From the NCBI RefSeq assembly GCF_021602585.1, contig NZ_BQIP01000029.1, positions 1 through 57,607 on the forward strand: DNA of 57,607 nt, written 5' to 3'. Shown here in pieces: positions 1-8,155 of this stretch. The DNA is from Pseudomonas faucium (GTDB lineage: Bacteria > Pseudomonadota > Gammaproteobacteria > Pseudomonadales > Pseudomonadaceae). Below the pieces are notes generated by a model. It saw only the letters and a program-made list of their open reading frames with translations, was not told where the DNA came from and ran no database searches. Position 1 is the first letter of the stretch; each line of letters starts with the position of its first letter. The position numbers were made by a program, and so were the translations under genes.

Positions 1-113
1 CGCAGGCCCTCGTCATCCTGTCCCGGAAATTAGCCAGAATTGCGTTCGCCCTGATGAAAAACCAAAGCGAATACATCAGTAACGGGGGCAAAAAACTTTG
101 CCCCCAACCATAG
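1..113 (+). CDS. IS110-family transposase, C-terminal fragment
   Basis: The third forward frame is open from the window edge to a TAG at 111-113 and gives 36 residues, beginning QALVILSRKLARIAFALMKN. The VALxxLxRKLxxxxxALxKN pattern is typical of the C-terminus of IS110-type (Transposase_20) proteins. The start lies outside the window. The stop is followed three bases later by CTCCCACAGG, the tail of the REP unit seen six more times in the window, which fits the known habit of ISPpu9/ISPpu10-type elements of inserting in REP sequences. The identification rests on a short stretch. A hairpin (GGGGGCAAA / TTTGCCCCC, 84-105) lies inside the coding end. Confidence 0.65.
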   Translation, partial: QALVILSRKLARIAFALMKNQSEYISNGGKKLCPQP

Positions 114-116
114 AAT

Positions 117-126
117 CTCCCACAGG
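117..126 (+). repeat. REP element remnant beside the IS110 end
   Basis: CTCCCACAGG is identical to the outer end of the REP units elsewhere in the window, but the rest of the unit is missing to its left, where the transposase ends. I read it as the half of a REP left on the right side of the insertion. A short palindrome, GGGGCCCATGGCCCC, follows at 148-162. Nothing else is evident before tusA. Confidence 0.5.
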
Positions 127-216
127 TGCGGCGGCGACGCGGCGATCGGGGCCCATGGCCCCCCTTGGTCCACACGCCACTATGCGCCACAATAGCGATC
201 ATTTGCGGAGCCCTCC

Positions 217-459
217 ATGACTGACTTCACCCCTGACGCGATCCTCGACGCCACCGGCCTGAACTGCCCGGAGCCGGTCATGATGCTGCACCAGCACGTG
301 CGCAAGCTGGCCGCCGGCGGCCTGCTCAAGGTCATCGCCACCGACCCCTCGACCCGTCGCGACATCCCCAAGTTCTGCAACTTCCTCGGCCACGAGCTGC
401 TGCAGCAACAGGAAGAGGCGGGCACCTTCCTCTACTGGATCCGCAAGAAGGCCGACTGA
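217..459 (+). CDS. tusA: Sulfur carrier protein TusA
   Basis: An 80-residue protein of the TusA/SirA family. The hallmark CPxP motif is present as [10 protein letters not shown], with the sulfur-accepting Cys at residue 17 (Cys19 in E. coli TusA). The family relays persulfide sulfur from IscS toward tRNA 2-thiouridine synthesis and other sulfur-using pathways in the cytosol. Length is normal for the family. It lies 60 bases upstream of pdxB on the same strand, so co-transcription is possible. No strong promoter is visible; the upstream stretch abuts an insertion sequence end, which could have altered its regulation. Confidence 0.93.
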   Translation: MTDFTPDAILDATGLNCPEPVMMLHQHVRKLAAGGLLKVIATDPSTRRDIPKFCNFLGHELLQQQEEAGTFLYWIRKKAD

Positions 460-519
460 GCCGCGCTGGAACCCGCCCGCCGTAGCGCCTACACTGCGTT
501 CCCCTGACAGGAGAGCGCC

Positions 520-1662
520 ATGTTGATAGTTGCCGACGAGAATATCCCGCTGCTCGATGCCTTCTTCGAAGGCTTCGGCGAGATCCGACGTTACCCCGGC
601 AGGAGCCTCGACGCGGCCAGCGTCAAAGACGCCGATGTGCTGCTGGTGCGCTCGGTGACCAAGGTCGACCGGCAACTGCTCGAAGGCAGCAACGTGCGCT
701 TCGTCGGCACCTGCACCATCGGTACCGACCACCTCGACCTTGGCTACTTCGCCGAGGCCGGCATCCACTGGAGCAGCGCCCCGGGCTGCAACGCCCGCGG
801 CGTGGTCGACTACGTGCTGGGCAGCTTGCTGACCCTGGCCGAGCTCGACGGCGTTGGGTTGGCGCAGCGCGTGTATGGCGTGGTCGGTGCCGGTGAAGTG
901 GGCGGCCGCTTGGTCCGCGTGCTGCGCGGTCTGGGCTGGCAGGTGCTGGTCTGCGACCCGCTGCGCCAGGCGCGCGAGGGCGGCGACTTCGTCAGCCTGC
1001 AGGCCATCCTCGACCGGTGCGACGTGATCAGCCTGCACACGCCGCTGCAGCGTGACGGCGAGCACCCCACCTGGCACCTGCTGGCGGCCGAGCAGCTGGC
1101 GCGCCTGCGCCCCGGCGCCTGGCTGGTCAACGCCAGCCGTGGGCCGGTGGTCGACAACGCGGCCCTGCGCGAGCTGCTGCTTGACCGCGAAGACGTGCAC
1201 GCCGTGCTGGATGTATGGGAAGGCGAGCCGCAGGTCGACCTGCAACTGGCCGACCTGTGCACCCTGGCCACGCCGCACATCGCAGGCTACAGCCTGGATG
1301 GCCGCCAGCGCGGCACGGCGCAGATCTACCAGGCCCTGTGCCGGTTCCTTGGCCAGGCAGAGCAGGTGCAACTGGCCGACTTGCTGCCGCGCCCGCCCTT
1401 GGCCCAGGTCGAGCTGGATGGCGAGGCAGACCTTGAGTGGGCGCTGGCGACCTTGTGCCGGGCAGTGTATGACCCGCGTCGTGACGATGCCGATTTCCGC
1501 CGCAGCCTGAGTGACGATGTGGGCGAGCAGCGCGCCGCGTTCGATCAGCTGCGCAAGCATTACCCGCCGCGGCGCGAGATCGAAGGGCTGGCAGTGCGGG
1601 TGCGGGGCGAGGCGCCGCAGCTGGTGCAGATGGTCAGTGCGTTGGGTGGGGTGGTGGTCTGA
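520..1662 (+). CDS. pdxB: Erythronate-4-phosphate dehydrogenase PdxB
   Basis: A 380-residue D-2-hydroxyacid dehydrogenase of the PdxB type, the second step of the DXP-dependent pyridoxal phosphate route, oxidising 4-phosphoerythronate with NAD. The Rossmann motif GVVGAGEVG lies at residues 120-128. The catalytic triad is visible as Arg207 (NASRGPVVD), Glu236 (DVWEGEP) and His253 (TPHIAGYS). The extra C-terminal domain of about 90 residues, specific to PdxB, is present and gives the normal length. GACAGGAGAG before the ATG is a good ribosome site. An inverted REP pair follows the stop. Confidence 0.96.
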   Translation: MLIVADENIPLLDAFFEGFGEIRRYPGRSLDAASVKDADVLLVRSVTKVDRQLLEGSNVRFVGTCTIGTDHLDLGYFAEAGIHWSSAPGCNARGVVDYVLGSLLTLAELDGVGLAQRVYGVVGAGEVGGRLVRVLRGLGWQVLVCDPLRQAREGGDFVSLQAILDRCDVISLHTPLQRDGEHPTWHLLAAEQLARLRPGAWLVNASRGPVVDNAALRELLLDREDVHAVLDVWEGEPQVDLQLADLCTLATPHIAGYSLDGRQRGTAQIYQALCRFLGQAEQVQLADLLPRPPLAQVELDGEADLEWALATLCRAVYDPRRDDADFRRSLSDDVGEQRAAFDQLRKHYPPRREIEGLAVRVRGEAPQLVQMVSALGGVVV

Positions 1663-1682
1663 CGGTGTTGTGATGCTGCTCC

Positions 1683-1758
1683 GGCCTCATCGCCGGCAAG
1701 CCGGCTCCCACAGGTTCGGCGCTGGTTCTGTGGGAGCCGGCTTGCCGGCGATGAGGCC
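1683..1758. repeat. Inverted REP pair between convergent pdxB and the PA1571-like gene
   Basis: Two REP units face each other: GGCCTCATCGCCGGCAAGCC with CGGCTCCCACAGG on the left, and its reverse complement ending GATGAGGCC on the right, with a spacer of about 14 bases. Each unit is itself palindromic (GCCGGCAAGCCGGC). The pair can fold into one long hairpin between two convergent genes, where it may stabilise mRNA 3' ends. Confidence 0.9.
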
Positions 1759-1778
1759 CAAGCACCTTTCCCAGGCAA

Positions 1779-1803
1779 TAAAAACCCGGCGCAAGCGCCG
1801 GGT
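1779..1803 (-). terminator. Rho-independent terminator of the PA1571-like gene
   Basis: On the minus strand ACCCGGCGC-TT-GCGCCGGGT is followed by a run of T residues. It begins 18 bases after the stop of the small minus-strand gene, so it most likely ends that transcript. Confidence 0.75.
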
Positions 1804-1820
1804 CGCAAGGCATTCGCAGT

Positions 1821-1994
1821 TCAACCCTTTCGCACTTTTTCGACCCGGCTTTCCTCAAGCTTCTTGCAAGCCTGCTGGATCATCTGCTCGGTAATCGGAA
1901 CCTCATGGCCGTCGGCGTCGATGATCGAGCCACAGGCCTTGGGTTGCGGGGCGCTCTGGGTTTTCGGGGAGTCGCTGCCATGCTGCAAGCTCAT
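1821..1994 (-). CDS. Small conserved protein, PA1571-like
   Basis: A 57-residue open frame starting MSLQHGSDSPKTQS. It has a low-complexity, Pro/Gln/Ser-rich first third, then a compact region CGSIIDADGHEVPITEQM and a basic helix with QACKKLEESR. The pattern GSIID..G.EVPITE.MIQ matches what I remember of a small Pseudomonas family named after PA1571; function is unknown. There is no signal peptide or membrane segment. A clear intrinsic terminator lies just after the stop, which supports expression as a real single gene. The gene converges on pdxB across a REP pair. Confidence 0.75.
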   Translation of the reverse strand: MSLQHGSDSPKTQSAPQPKACGSIIDADGHEVPITEQMIQQACKKLEESRVEKVRKG

Positions 1995-2197
1995 TCACTG
2001 TCTCCTCATCAGGTCCAATATCAAGGTAAACCTGTGCCGTGACCGGCCTGTGACAAGAAATTACAGGTGCCACGGACTTCCACAGTCCAACAGAAAGCGG
2101 CAAAAACCTCCAGAGGCCCCTTAGAACGTTGGGCTATAGCCACTCGAGCGGCGCGAGGGTGGTAGTCTGCGTTTTTCCCGCTGCCCTGGTCTGCGTC

Positions 2198-3958
2198 ATG
2201 CCCGAACCGGTTTCCACTCGCCAACGCCGCGCCTTGCGCCTCGGCTGGCAATTCATTCGCCCTTACCGCCGTCAGGCCCTGCTGGCATTGCTGGCGCTGA
2301 TCGTGACCGCAGGCATCACCCTGTCCATGGGCCAGGGCATCCGCCTGCTGGTCGACCAGGGCTTCATGACCCGCTCGGCGCACCAGCTCAACCAGACCAT
2401 CGGCCTGTTTCTGCTGCTTGTGCTGGCGCTGGCGATCGGCACCTTCAGCCGCTTCTACCTGGTTTCCTGGATCGGCGAGCGCTGCGTGGCCGACATCCGC
2501 CGGGCCGTGTTCGATCACCTGGTCGGGCTGCACCCGGGCTTCTTCGAAGACAACCGCAGTTCGGAAATCCAGTCGCGGCTGACCACCGACACCACCCTGC
2601 TGCAGTCGGTGATCGGCTCGTCGCTGTCGATGTTCCTGCGCAATGTGCTGATGGTGATCGGTGGCGTGGTGCTGTTGTTCATCACCAACGTCAAGCTCAC
2701 CAGCATCGTGGTGCTGGCCCTGCCGCTGGTGCTGGCGCCGATCCTGCTGTTCGGCCGCAGCGTGCGCAGGCTGTCGCGGCAAAGCCAGGACCGGGTAGCG
2801 GACGTGGGCAGCTACGTGGCCGAAACCCTGGGGCAGATCAAGACCGTGCAGGCCTACAACCACCAGGCACGCGACCAGGCGCTGTTCGCCGACACGGTCG
2901 AGGCGGCCTTTGCCGTGGCCCGCCGGCGCATCGCCCAGCGTGCCTGGCTGATCACCCTGGTGATCGTGCTGGTGCTGGGCGCGGTGGGGGTGATGTTGTG
3001 GGTCGGCGGCATGGATGTGATCGCCGGGCGCATCTCGGCGGGCGACCTGGCGGCGTTCGTGTTCTACAGCCTGATCGTCGGCAGTGCCTGCGGCACCCTC
3101 AGCGAAGTGATCGGCGAACTGCAGCGCGCCGCCGGTGCGGCCGAGCGCATCGCCGAATTGCTGGCGGCGCGCAGCGCGATCTTGCCACCCGAGGCGCCGG
3201 TGGCACTGCAGCAGCCTGGCGGCGGGCGCATCGAGTTGCAGCAGGTGGTGTTTGCCTACCCTTCGCGGCCCACGGTGGCGGCCATCGACCACCTCAGCCT
3301 GGCCATCGAGCCCGGCCAGACGCTGGCGCTGGTGGGGCCTTCGGGGGCAGGCAAGTCGACCTTGTTCGACTTGCTGCTGCGCTTCTACGACCCCCAGCAA
3401 GGGCGCATTGTGCTCGATGGCGTGCCGATCACCGCGCTTGAGCCCAGCGACCTGCGCCGTCAGTTCGCCTTGGTGGCACAGAACCCGGCGCTGTTTCGTG
3501 GCACCGTCGAAGCCAACATCCGCTATGGCCGGCCCGAGGCGAGCCTGGCCGAAGTGCAGGCGGCCGCACGCGGCGCCCATGCCGACGAATTCATCCGCCA
3601 GTTGCCCCAGGGTTACCAGACCCTGCTCGGCGAGGGCGGCATCGGCCTGTCGGGTGGCCAGCGCCAGCGCTTGGCGATTGCCCGCGCGTTGCTGGTGGAT
3701 GCCCCGATCCTGCTGCTCGATGAAGCCACCAGCGCCCTCGATGCGCAGAGCGAGTACCTGATCCAGCAAGCCCTGCCCAGTCTGATGGCGGGCCGCACCA
3801 CGCTGGTCATCGCCCACCGCCTGGCCACGGTGCAGCATGCCGACCGTATCGCCGTCATCGACAAGGGGCAGGTGGTGGCAGTGGGCAGCCATCGGCAATT
3901 GATCGAAGAAAACGCGTTGTATGCGCGCCTGGCCGCACTGCAGTTCAGCAACGGTTAG
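2198..3958 (+). CDS. ABC transporter, fused permease and ATPase (MsbA/BmrA type)
   Basis: A half-transporter of 586 residues from the ATG at 2198; an in-frame upstream start would only add 23 residues of unlikely sequence. The N-terminal half carries six hydrophobic segments of an exporter-type ABC membrane domain (about residues 30-310). The C-terminal half is the ATPase, with Walker A GPSGAGKST near residue 380, signature LSGGQRQR near 483, Walker B ILLLDEATSALD near 503 and the switch histidine in VIAHRLAT. It resembles lipid or drug exporters, but the substrate cannot be told from sequence. It stands alone between a divergent small gene and a chemoreceptor; a terminator lies about 80 bases downstream. 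Confidence 0.9.
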   Translation: MPEPVSTRQRRALRLGWQFIRPYRRQALLALLALIVTAGITLSMGQGIRLLVDQGFMTRSAHQLNQTIGLFLLLVLALAIGTFSRFYLVSWIGERCVADIRRAVFDHLVGLHPGFFEDNRSSEIQSRLTTDTTLLQSVIGSSLSMFLRNVLMVIGGVVLLFITNVKLTSIVVLALPLVLAPILLFGRSVRRLSRQSQDRVADVGSYVAETLGQIKTVQAYNHQARDQALFADTVEAAFAVARRRIAQRAWLITLVIVLVLGAVGVMLWVGGMDVIAGRISAGDLAAFVFYSLIVGSACGTLSEVIGELQRAAGAAERIAELLAARSAILPPEAPVALQQPGGGRIELQQVVFAYPSRPTVAAIDHLSLAIEPGQTLALVGPSGAGKSTLFDLLLRFYDPQQGRIVLDGVPITALEPSDLRRQFALVAQNPALFRGTVEANIRYGRPEASLAEVQAAARGAHADEFIRQLPQGYQTLLGEGGIGLSGGQRQRLAIARALLVDAPILLLDEATSALDAQSEYLIQQALPSLMAGRTTLVIAHRLATVQHADRIAVIDKGQVVAVGSHRQLIEENALYARLAALQFSNG

Positions 3959-3970
3959 GCCATCGTCAAT

Positions 3971-3988
3971 TTGTAACATTTCTGTAGC
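3971..3988 (+). promoter_or_regulatory. Possible weak Pho box upstream of the chemoreceptor
   Basis: TTGTAAC-ATTT-CTGTAGC has the layout of a PhoB site (two 7-base direct repeats, 4-base spacer; consensus CTGTCAT-N4-CTGTCAT), but each half matches only four of seven positions. I note it because the gene downstream resembles CtpL, a phosphate-starvation chemoreceptor in P. aeruginosa. On sequence alone the call is weak. Confidence 0.25.
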
Positions 3989-4036
3989 AATTGCCTGAGA
4001 GTATGAGCTTCAACTGTTGCGTAAGTGCTCGACCTG

Positions 4037-4066
4037 GCTGCTATCGACCGATGGCAGCTTTTTTTT
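4037..4066 (+). terminator. Intrinsic terminator between the ABC transporter and the chemoreceptor
   Basis: GCTGCTATCG and CGATGGCAGC form a stem with one G-U pair, immediately followed by eight T residues. It sits 79 bases after the ABC gene stop and 82 bases before the chemoreceptor start. It most simply ends the ABC transcript. If the chemoreceptor promoter lies upstream of it, it would instead act as a leader terminator. Confidence 0.7.
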
Positions 4067-4147
4067 GGCCTGCGAACGAGGACATGGATGTCTGTCGCGG
4101 CGCTGCCAATGGCGCCGTTTCCTACTTTCTTGTTCCCGAGATCCGCG

Positions 4148-5764
4148 ATGTTGCGTAAATCCCTCAGAGTGCAAATTCTCACCTTGCTCGGCGCCAGCCT
4201 GGCGGCGATCCTGCTGATCGCCCTGGTGTGTTTCCAGTTCCTGTCCTCCAGCGTGCGGGGCTATGCCGAACTGGTCGATGGGCCGCTGCGGGCTTCGCAA
4301 ACCATCGATGAAGCCAACCTGCAGTTCAAGATCCAGGTGCAGGAATGGAAGAACGTGCTGCTGCGCGGGCGCCAGCCGGCCGAGCTGGACAAGTACTGGC
4401 AGCAGTTCCAGGCGCGCGAGCAGCAGGTTCAGCAATTGCTCGGGCAATTGATCGACAGCAGCGATGGGGCATTGAAGGCGCCCTTGCAGCAGCTGCGTGA
4501 CAGCCACCGGCAATTGGGCCTGGCCTATGCGCAGGGGCGCCAGGCGTTTCTGGCTGCCGGTGGCGACCCGGTGGCGGGTGACCAGGCTGTCAAAGGCGTC
4601 GACCGTGCGGCCAGCGAGCAGATGAGCGCGCTGGTCGAGCAGTTGCGCGCCGAGGCCCGCACCCGCGCCACCAGCATCAATGCCAGCGCCGAACGCACGG
4701 TATGGGTGGGCGTGCTGGTGATGCTCGGTTCGGCCTTGCTGGTGGGCCTGCTCAGCTTGTGGCGCGTCAACCGCAGCCTGATCGAGCCGATCCGGCAACT
4801 GATCGAGTACGTTGCGCAATTGAGCCAGGGCCGCTTTGCCGCGCGCGTCGACAGCCGCCGCGAGGACGAGCTGGGCCGCCTGGCGCGGGCTGCCAATACC
4901 CTGCGCGATTTTCTCGCCGACACCGTGGGCCGCCTCAAGGACAACGCCCAGGAGCTCGAAGGCGCCAGTGGCCAGTTGCGCAACATCGCCGGCGACATGG
5001 CCCGCGGCACCCATGACCAGTTCCAGCGCACCGACCAGGTGGCCACGGCGATGCACGAAATGTCCGCCACCGCCCAGGAAGTGGCACGCCACGCGGCCGA
5101 AGCGGCACGGGCTGCCGATGACGCCGACCACAGTGCCCAGGCCGGCGAACAGGTCATGCAGCAGACCATCGATATCATCGGCGTGGTCAACCGTGAAATC
5201 GCCGGCACCGCGGCGGTGATCCGCGACCTGGAAAACGACAGCTCGCGCATCGGCAAGGTGCTGGAAGTGATCCGCGGCATTGCCGAGCAGACCAACCTGC
5301 TGGCGCTCAACGCGGCCATCGAAGCCGCCCGTGCCGGCGAGGCCGGGCGTGGTTTTGCCGTGGTCGCCGACGAGGTGCGCAGCCTGGCCCAGCGCACCGC
5401 AGCCTCGATTGCCGAAATTCACCAGATCATCGAGGCGGTGCAGTCGGGCGCGCTGGAAGCGGTCAAGGCCATCGAGAGCGGGCAGCAGCGCAGCGAGGAG
5501 GGCGCCGAGCAGGTGCAGCAGGCCGGGCAGATGCTGCAGCGCATCACCACTGCGGTGGAGGCGATCCGCGACATGAACCGGCAGATCGCCACGGCGGCCG
5601 AGGAGCAGACCAGCGTCGCCGAAGACATCTCGCGCAACCTGATCGAAATCACCCGTATCGCCACGGCCAACCAGGAGGCCGTGCAGCACACCGAGCAGGC
5701 CGGGCAGCGTCTGCATGGGCTGTCGGGGCAGCTGGGCGAAGTGACCTCGCGGCTTACCGCGTGA
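4148..5764 (+). CDS. Methyl-accepting chemotaxis protein, CtpL-like
   Basis: A 538-residue transmembrane chemoreceptor. TM1 is at about residues 8-31, followed by a periplasmic helical domain of about 150 residues and TM2 near 184-205 ([20 protein letters not shown]). HAMP follows, then the long coiled signalling domain with the conserved hairpin tip [19 protein letters not shown] and [13 protein letters not shown] chose the ATG at 4148 because it gives a short basic N-terminus before TM1; the upstream extension in the same frame is not typical. There is no C-terminal CheR-binding pentapeptide. Size, helical sensor domain and gene neighbourhood suggest the CtpL receptor of Pseudomonas (inorganic phosphate or aromatic sensing), but the ligand is inferred. 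Confidence 0.9.
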   Translation: MLRKSLRVQILTLLGASLAAILLIALVCFQFLSSSVRGYAELVDGPLRASQTIDEANLQFKIQVQEWKNVLLRGRQPAELDKYWQQFQAREQQVQQLLGQLIDSSDGALKAPLQQLRDSHRQLGLAYAQGRQAFLAAGGDPVAGDQAVKGVDRAASEQMSALVEQLRAEARTRATSINASAERTVWVGVLVMLGSALLVGLLSLWRVNRSLIEPIRQLIEYVAQLSQGRFAARVDSRREDELGRLARAANTLRDFLADTVGRLKDNAQELEGASGQLRNIAGDMARGTHDQFQRTDQVATAMHEMSATAQEVARHAAEAARAADDADHSAQAGEQVMQQTIDIIGVVNREIAGTAAVIRDLENDSSRIGKVLEVIRGIAEQTNLLALNAAIEAARAGEAGRGFAVVADEVRSLAQRTAASIAEIHQIIEAVQSGALEAVKAIESGQQRSEEGAEQVQQAGQMLQRITTAVEAIRDMNRQIATAAEEQTSVAEDISRNLIEITRIATANQEAVQHTEQAGQRLHGLSGQLGEVTSRLTA

Positions 5765-5771
5765 GAGGACG

Positions 5772-5804
5772 CCGGGCGCTCGCAAAAGCGCCCGGTGTTT
5801 TTTT
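5772..5804 (+). terminator. Rho-independent terminator of the chemoreceptor gene
   Basis: CCGGGCGCT-CGCAAA-AGCGCCCGG is followed by TGTTTTTTT, eight bases after the chemoreceptor stop. A textbook intrinsic terminator. Confidence 0.9.
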
Positions 5805-5813
5805 CGAGGCAAC

Positions 5814-5840
5814 AAAAAGCCCGCGCAAGGCGGGCTTTTT
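5814..5840 (-). terminator. Terminator of tRNA-Pro (bidirectional)
   Basis: AAAAAGCCCGC-GCAAG-GCGGGCTTTTT is a symmetrical hairpin with A and T runs on both sides, 10 bases past the 3' end of the minus-strand tRNA. It can stop transcription in both directions. Confidence 0.85.
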
Positions 5841-5850
5841 GAACAGGATT

Positions 5851-5927
5851 TGGTCGGAGAGACAGGATTCGAACCTGCGGCCTTCTCGTCCCGAACGAGA
5901 CGCGCTACCTGGCTGCGCTACACTCCG
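5851..5927 (-). tRNA. tRNA-Pro (anticodon CGG)
   Basis: The reverse complement begins CGGAGTGTAGCGCAGCCAGG and ends with GGTTCGAATCC, the acceptor strand and an encoded CCA. The anticodon loop is TTCGGGA, flanked by the stem TCTCG/CGAGA, so the anticodon is CGG. Acceptor arm CGGAGTG pairs with the 3' strand apart from wobble. The length of 77 with CCA is normal. A terminator follows, and a candidate promoter lies directly upstream. Confidence 0.96.
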
Positions 5928-5936
5928 ATGAACGAA

Positions 5937-5965
5937 ATCCTACTGCATCGCATTTTCGAGCGCAA
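5937..5965 (-). promoter_or_regulatory. Candidate sigma-70 promoter of tRNA-Pro
   Basis: On the minus strand TTGCGC and TAGGAT are separated by exactly 17 bases, with the -10 box ending 10 bases before the tRNA. Match to TTGACA/TATAAT is moderate. The position is what one expects for a tRNA gene with a very short leader. Confidence 0.45.
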
Positions 5966-5993
5966 GCCCTTGTTGTTAAAAGGGCTTATGCTC
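5958..5993 (-). terminator. Hairpin after the YgdI/YgdR-like lipoprotein gene
   Basis: GAGCGCAAGCCCTT and AAGGGCTTATGCTC pair at 12 of 14 positions around an 8-base loop, 15 bases past the stop of the minus-strand lipoprotein gene. The T tail on the minus strand is poor, so it may be a weak terminator or only an mRNA-stabilising stem. It overlaps the candidate tRNA promoter. Confidence 0.45.
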
Positions 5994-6008
5994 AAAACAG
6001 GGGGCAAA

Positions 6009-6230
6009 TCAGAGCTCTTTGACGGTGCGGATCTGGTCCTTGTTCAGGCGCATGACCTTGCCGTCGAGCTGCTTGAATTCGTAGAACCCGGAGTCCTCGT
6101 CGAAGGATGGGGTGTCCACCGCCTGGATTTCGCGGCCATCGTTCAGGGTGATCACGCTCGGCGAAGCGCAGCCGGCGAGGGCGCCAAGGCCGAGGGCGAG
6201 GAAGAAGGCGGGAAGAGTCCGTTGAATCAT
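6009..6230 (-). CDS. YgdI/YgdR-family lipoprotein (DUF903)
   Basis: A 73-residue lipoprotein. MIQRTLPAFFLALGLG is a signal peptide, and LAGC gives the lipid-modified Cys21, followed by Ala, which predicts outer-membrane sorting. The mature part has the SH3-like DUF903 pattern: ITLNDGREIQAVDTP, then a GFYEF segment and an LNKDQIRTVKEL end. I chose the start at MIQR because it gives a compact signal peptide; an upstream ATG adds six residues. Function in the family is unknown. Confidence 0.88.
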   Translation of the reverse strand: MIQRTLPAFFLALGLGALAGCASPSVITLNDGREIQAVDTPSFDEDSGFYEFKQLDGKVMRLNKDQIRTVKEL

Positions 6231-6405
6231 CGTGTTTCTCCAGTGCAATGGTGCTAGATGACGTTTATGACGCGGTGCGTCTGCGCAAGTTCCTTTGCAT
6301 TTTCAGCATAGCCTTGTTGACGAGGTGTTGACCTGGATCTGCAAAGGCTGGCGTGGGGCCTGCTGTGATATAAATGCGCGATTCCCTCTCCTGCGACGGA
6401 CACTC

Positions 6406-6945
6406 ATGAAAGCCAAGGCAGATACCCCCTTCGTGGCGCTGAACATCGCCGTGCTGACGGTCAGCGACACCCGTACCTTCGAAACCGACACCTCCGGCCA
6501 GATGTTCGTCGACCGCCTGACCGGCGCGGGCCATCAGCTGGCCGCCCGCGTGCTGCTCAAGGACGACCTGTACAAGATCCGCGCCCAGGTCGCCACCTGG
6601 ATTGCCGACGACAGCGTGCAAGTGGTGCTGATCACCGGCGGCACCGGTTTCACCGGCCGCGACAGCACCCCGGAAGCCGTGGCCTGCCTGCTGGACAAGC
6701 AGGTGGACGGTTTCGGCGAGCTGTTCCGGCAGATTTCCGTGCCTGACATCGGCACCTCCACCGTGCAATCGCGGGCCTTGGCCGGCCTGGCCAACGGCAC
6801 CCTGGTGTGCTGCCTGCCAGGCTCGACCAATGCCGTGCGCACCGGCTGGGACGGCATCCTCGCCGAACAGCTCGACGCCCGTCATCGCCCCTGCAACTTC
6901 GTGCCCCACCTGAAGCAGGTAGCGGCCTGTGACAGCCGTGGCTGA
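6406..6945 (+). CDS. moaB: Molybdenum cofactor biosynthesis protein MoaB
   Basis: A 179-residue protein of the MoaB/MogA fold. The substrate-binding signature TGGTGFTGRD lies at about residues 77-86 and a second conserved stretch, LPGSTNAV, near the C-terminus. MoaB-type proteins adenylylate molybdopterin before metal insertion, or carry out a related step. I chose ATG 6406 after CTCCTGCGACGGACACTC; the longer upstream frame has no coding character. The gene overlaps moeA by 17 bases, so the two are translationally coupled in one operon. Its order with moeA matches moaB2-moeA2 of P. aeruginosa. Confidence 0.93.
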   Translation: MKAKADTPFVALNIAVLTVSDTRTFETDTSGQMFVDRLTGAGHQLAARVLLKDDLYKIRAQVATWIADDSVQVVLITGGTGFTGRDSTPEAVACLLDKQVDGFGELFRQISVPDIGTSTVQSRALAGLANGTLVCCLPGSTNAVRTGWDGILAEQLDARHRPCNFVPHLKQVAACDSRG

Positions 6946-8155
6946 GGCAACCCAAGCCCGGCCGCTGATGCCGGTGGAAGAAGCCCTCGAACGCCTGCTG
7001 GCACTGGCCGAGGCAGCGCCGATCAAAGAGCTCGAAGAGGTTTCCCTGGCTGAAGCCGAGGGCCGCGTGCTGGCAACCGACCTGGTGGCCTCGCTCGATC
7101 TACCGCCGTGGCCGAACAGCGCCATGGACGGCTATGCCCTGCGCCTGGCCGACAACGTGGGCGAGCCGTTGCCGGTGAGCCAGCGGATTTTCGCCGGTCA
7201 CGCCCCCGAGCCGCTGCAGCCTGGCACCTGCGCGCGGATCTTCACCGGCGCGCCGCTGCCCGCCGGTGCCGATTGCGTCGAGATGCAGGAAAACACCCAG
7301 GTGCTCGAAGACGGCCGGGTGCGCTTCCTCGAGCCCTTGCAGCTCGACCAGAACGTTCGCCCGCAAGGCCAGGAAACCCGCAAGGGCGAGCAGGTGATGG
7401 TGGCCGGCACGCGCCTGGGGCCGATCGAGCTGGGCCTGGCGGCGACCCTGGGGCATGCCCACCTGCAGGTGGTGCGCCGGGTGCGCGTGGCCGTGCTGTC
7501 TACCGGTGACGAACTGGTCGAGCCAGGCTTGCCGCTGGGCCCGGGGCAGATCTACAACAGCAACCGGCGCCTGCTGGTGAGCTGGTTGCAGCGCCTGGGC
7601 TGCGAGGTGCGCGACATGGGAATCCTGCCCGATGACCTGGCGCGCACCCGTGAGTGCCTGGCCAGCCTGGGCGATGTCGACCTGATCCTGTCCACCGGCG
7701 GCGTTTCCGTCGGCGAGGCCGACTACCTGGGCGCGGCGCTGCGCGAAGCGGGTGAACTGGCGCTGTGGAAGCTGGCGATCAAACCGGGCAAGCCGTTGAC
7801 CTTCGGCCACTACCAGGGCGTGCCGGTGATTGGCCTGCCCGGCAACCCGGCCTCGACGCTGGTCACCTTTGGCTTGCTCACCCGGCCTTACCTGCTGCGG
7901 CGCCAGGGGGTAAGCGCCGTCACGCCGCTGCAGTTCGACGTTCCCGCAGGTTTCGATTGGCCCAAGGCCGGTACCCGGCGCGAGTACTTGCGCGCCCGCA
8001 TCGACAATGGCCAGGTGCGTATCTACAAGAACCAGAGCTCCGGCGTGCTGCGCAGCGCCGCCTGGGCCGAGGGCCTGGTCGAGGTGCGTGAAGGCAGCAC
8101 GCCGAAGGTGGGCGATAGCGTGCCGTTCATTCCGTTGAGCGAACTACTCGGTTGA
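6929..8155 (+). CDS. moeA: Molybdopterin molybdenumtransferase MoeA
   Basis: A 408-residue MoeA, which inserts molybdenum into adenylylated molybdopterin. Visible motifs are NSAMDGYALR, the MPT-binding STGGVSVGEADYLG (about 254-267), KPGKPLTFG and GLPGNPAST. The start is probably the GTG at 6929, overlapping the moaB end; an internal ATG at 6968 would drop only 13 residues. Together with moaB it forms a two-gene late molybdenum cofactor operon. Its last 12 bases overlap the end of the convergent glycosyltransferase gene. Confidence 0.94.
   Translation: MTAVAEATQARPLMPVEEALERLLALAEAAPIKELEEVSLAEAEGRVLATDLVASLDLPPWPNSAMDGYALRLADNVGEPLPVSQRIFAGHAPEPLQPGTCARIFTGAPLPAGADCVEMQENTQVLEDGRVRFLEPLQLDQNVRPQGQETRKGEQVMVAGTRLGPIELGLAATLGHAHLQVVRRVRVAVLSTGDELVEPGLPLGPGQIYNSNRRLLVSWLQRLGCEVRDMGILPDDLARTRECLASLGDVDLILSTGGVSVGEADYLGAALREAGELALWKLAIKPGKPLTFGHYQGVPVIGLPGNPASTLVTFGLLTRPYLLRRQGVSAVTPLQFDVPAGFDWPKAGTRREYLRARIDNGQVRIYKNQSSGVLRSAAWAEGLVEVREGSTPKVGDSVPFIPLSELLG

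Noticed and set aside
84-105. GGGGGCAAA-AAAC-TTTGCCCCC hairpin as a terminator
   Set aside because: There is no T tract on either side and it overlaps the transposase coding end.
199-1560. Long minus-strand frame opposite pdxB (453 codons)
   Set aside because: It lies entirely antisense to tusA/pdxB and is composed of GC-rich mirror sequence without domain motifs; high GC content removes stops.
2021-3979. 652-codon minus-strand frame opposite the ABC transporter
   Set aside because: His/Gln/Asp-rich composition with no hydrophobic core; it is a shadow of a clear ABC exporter.
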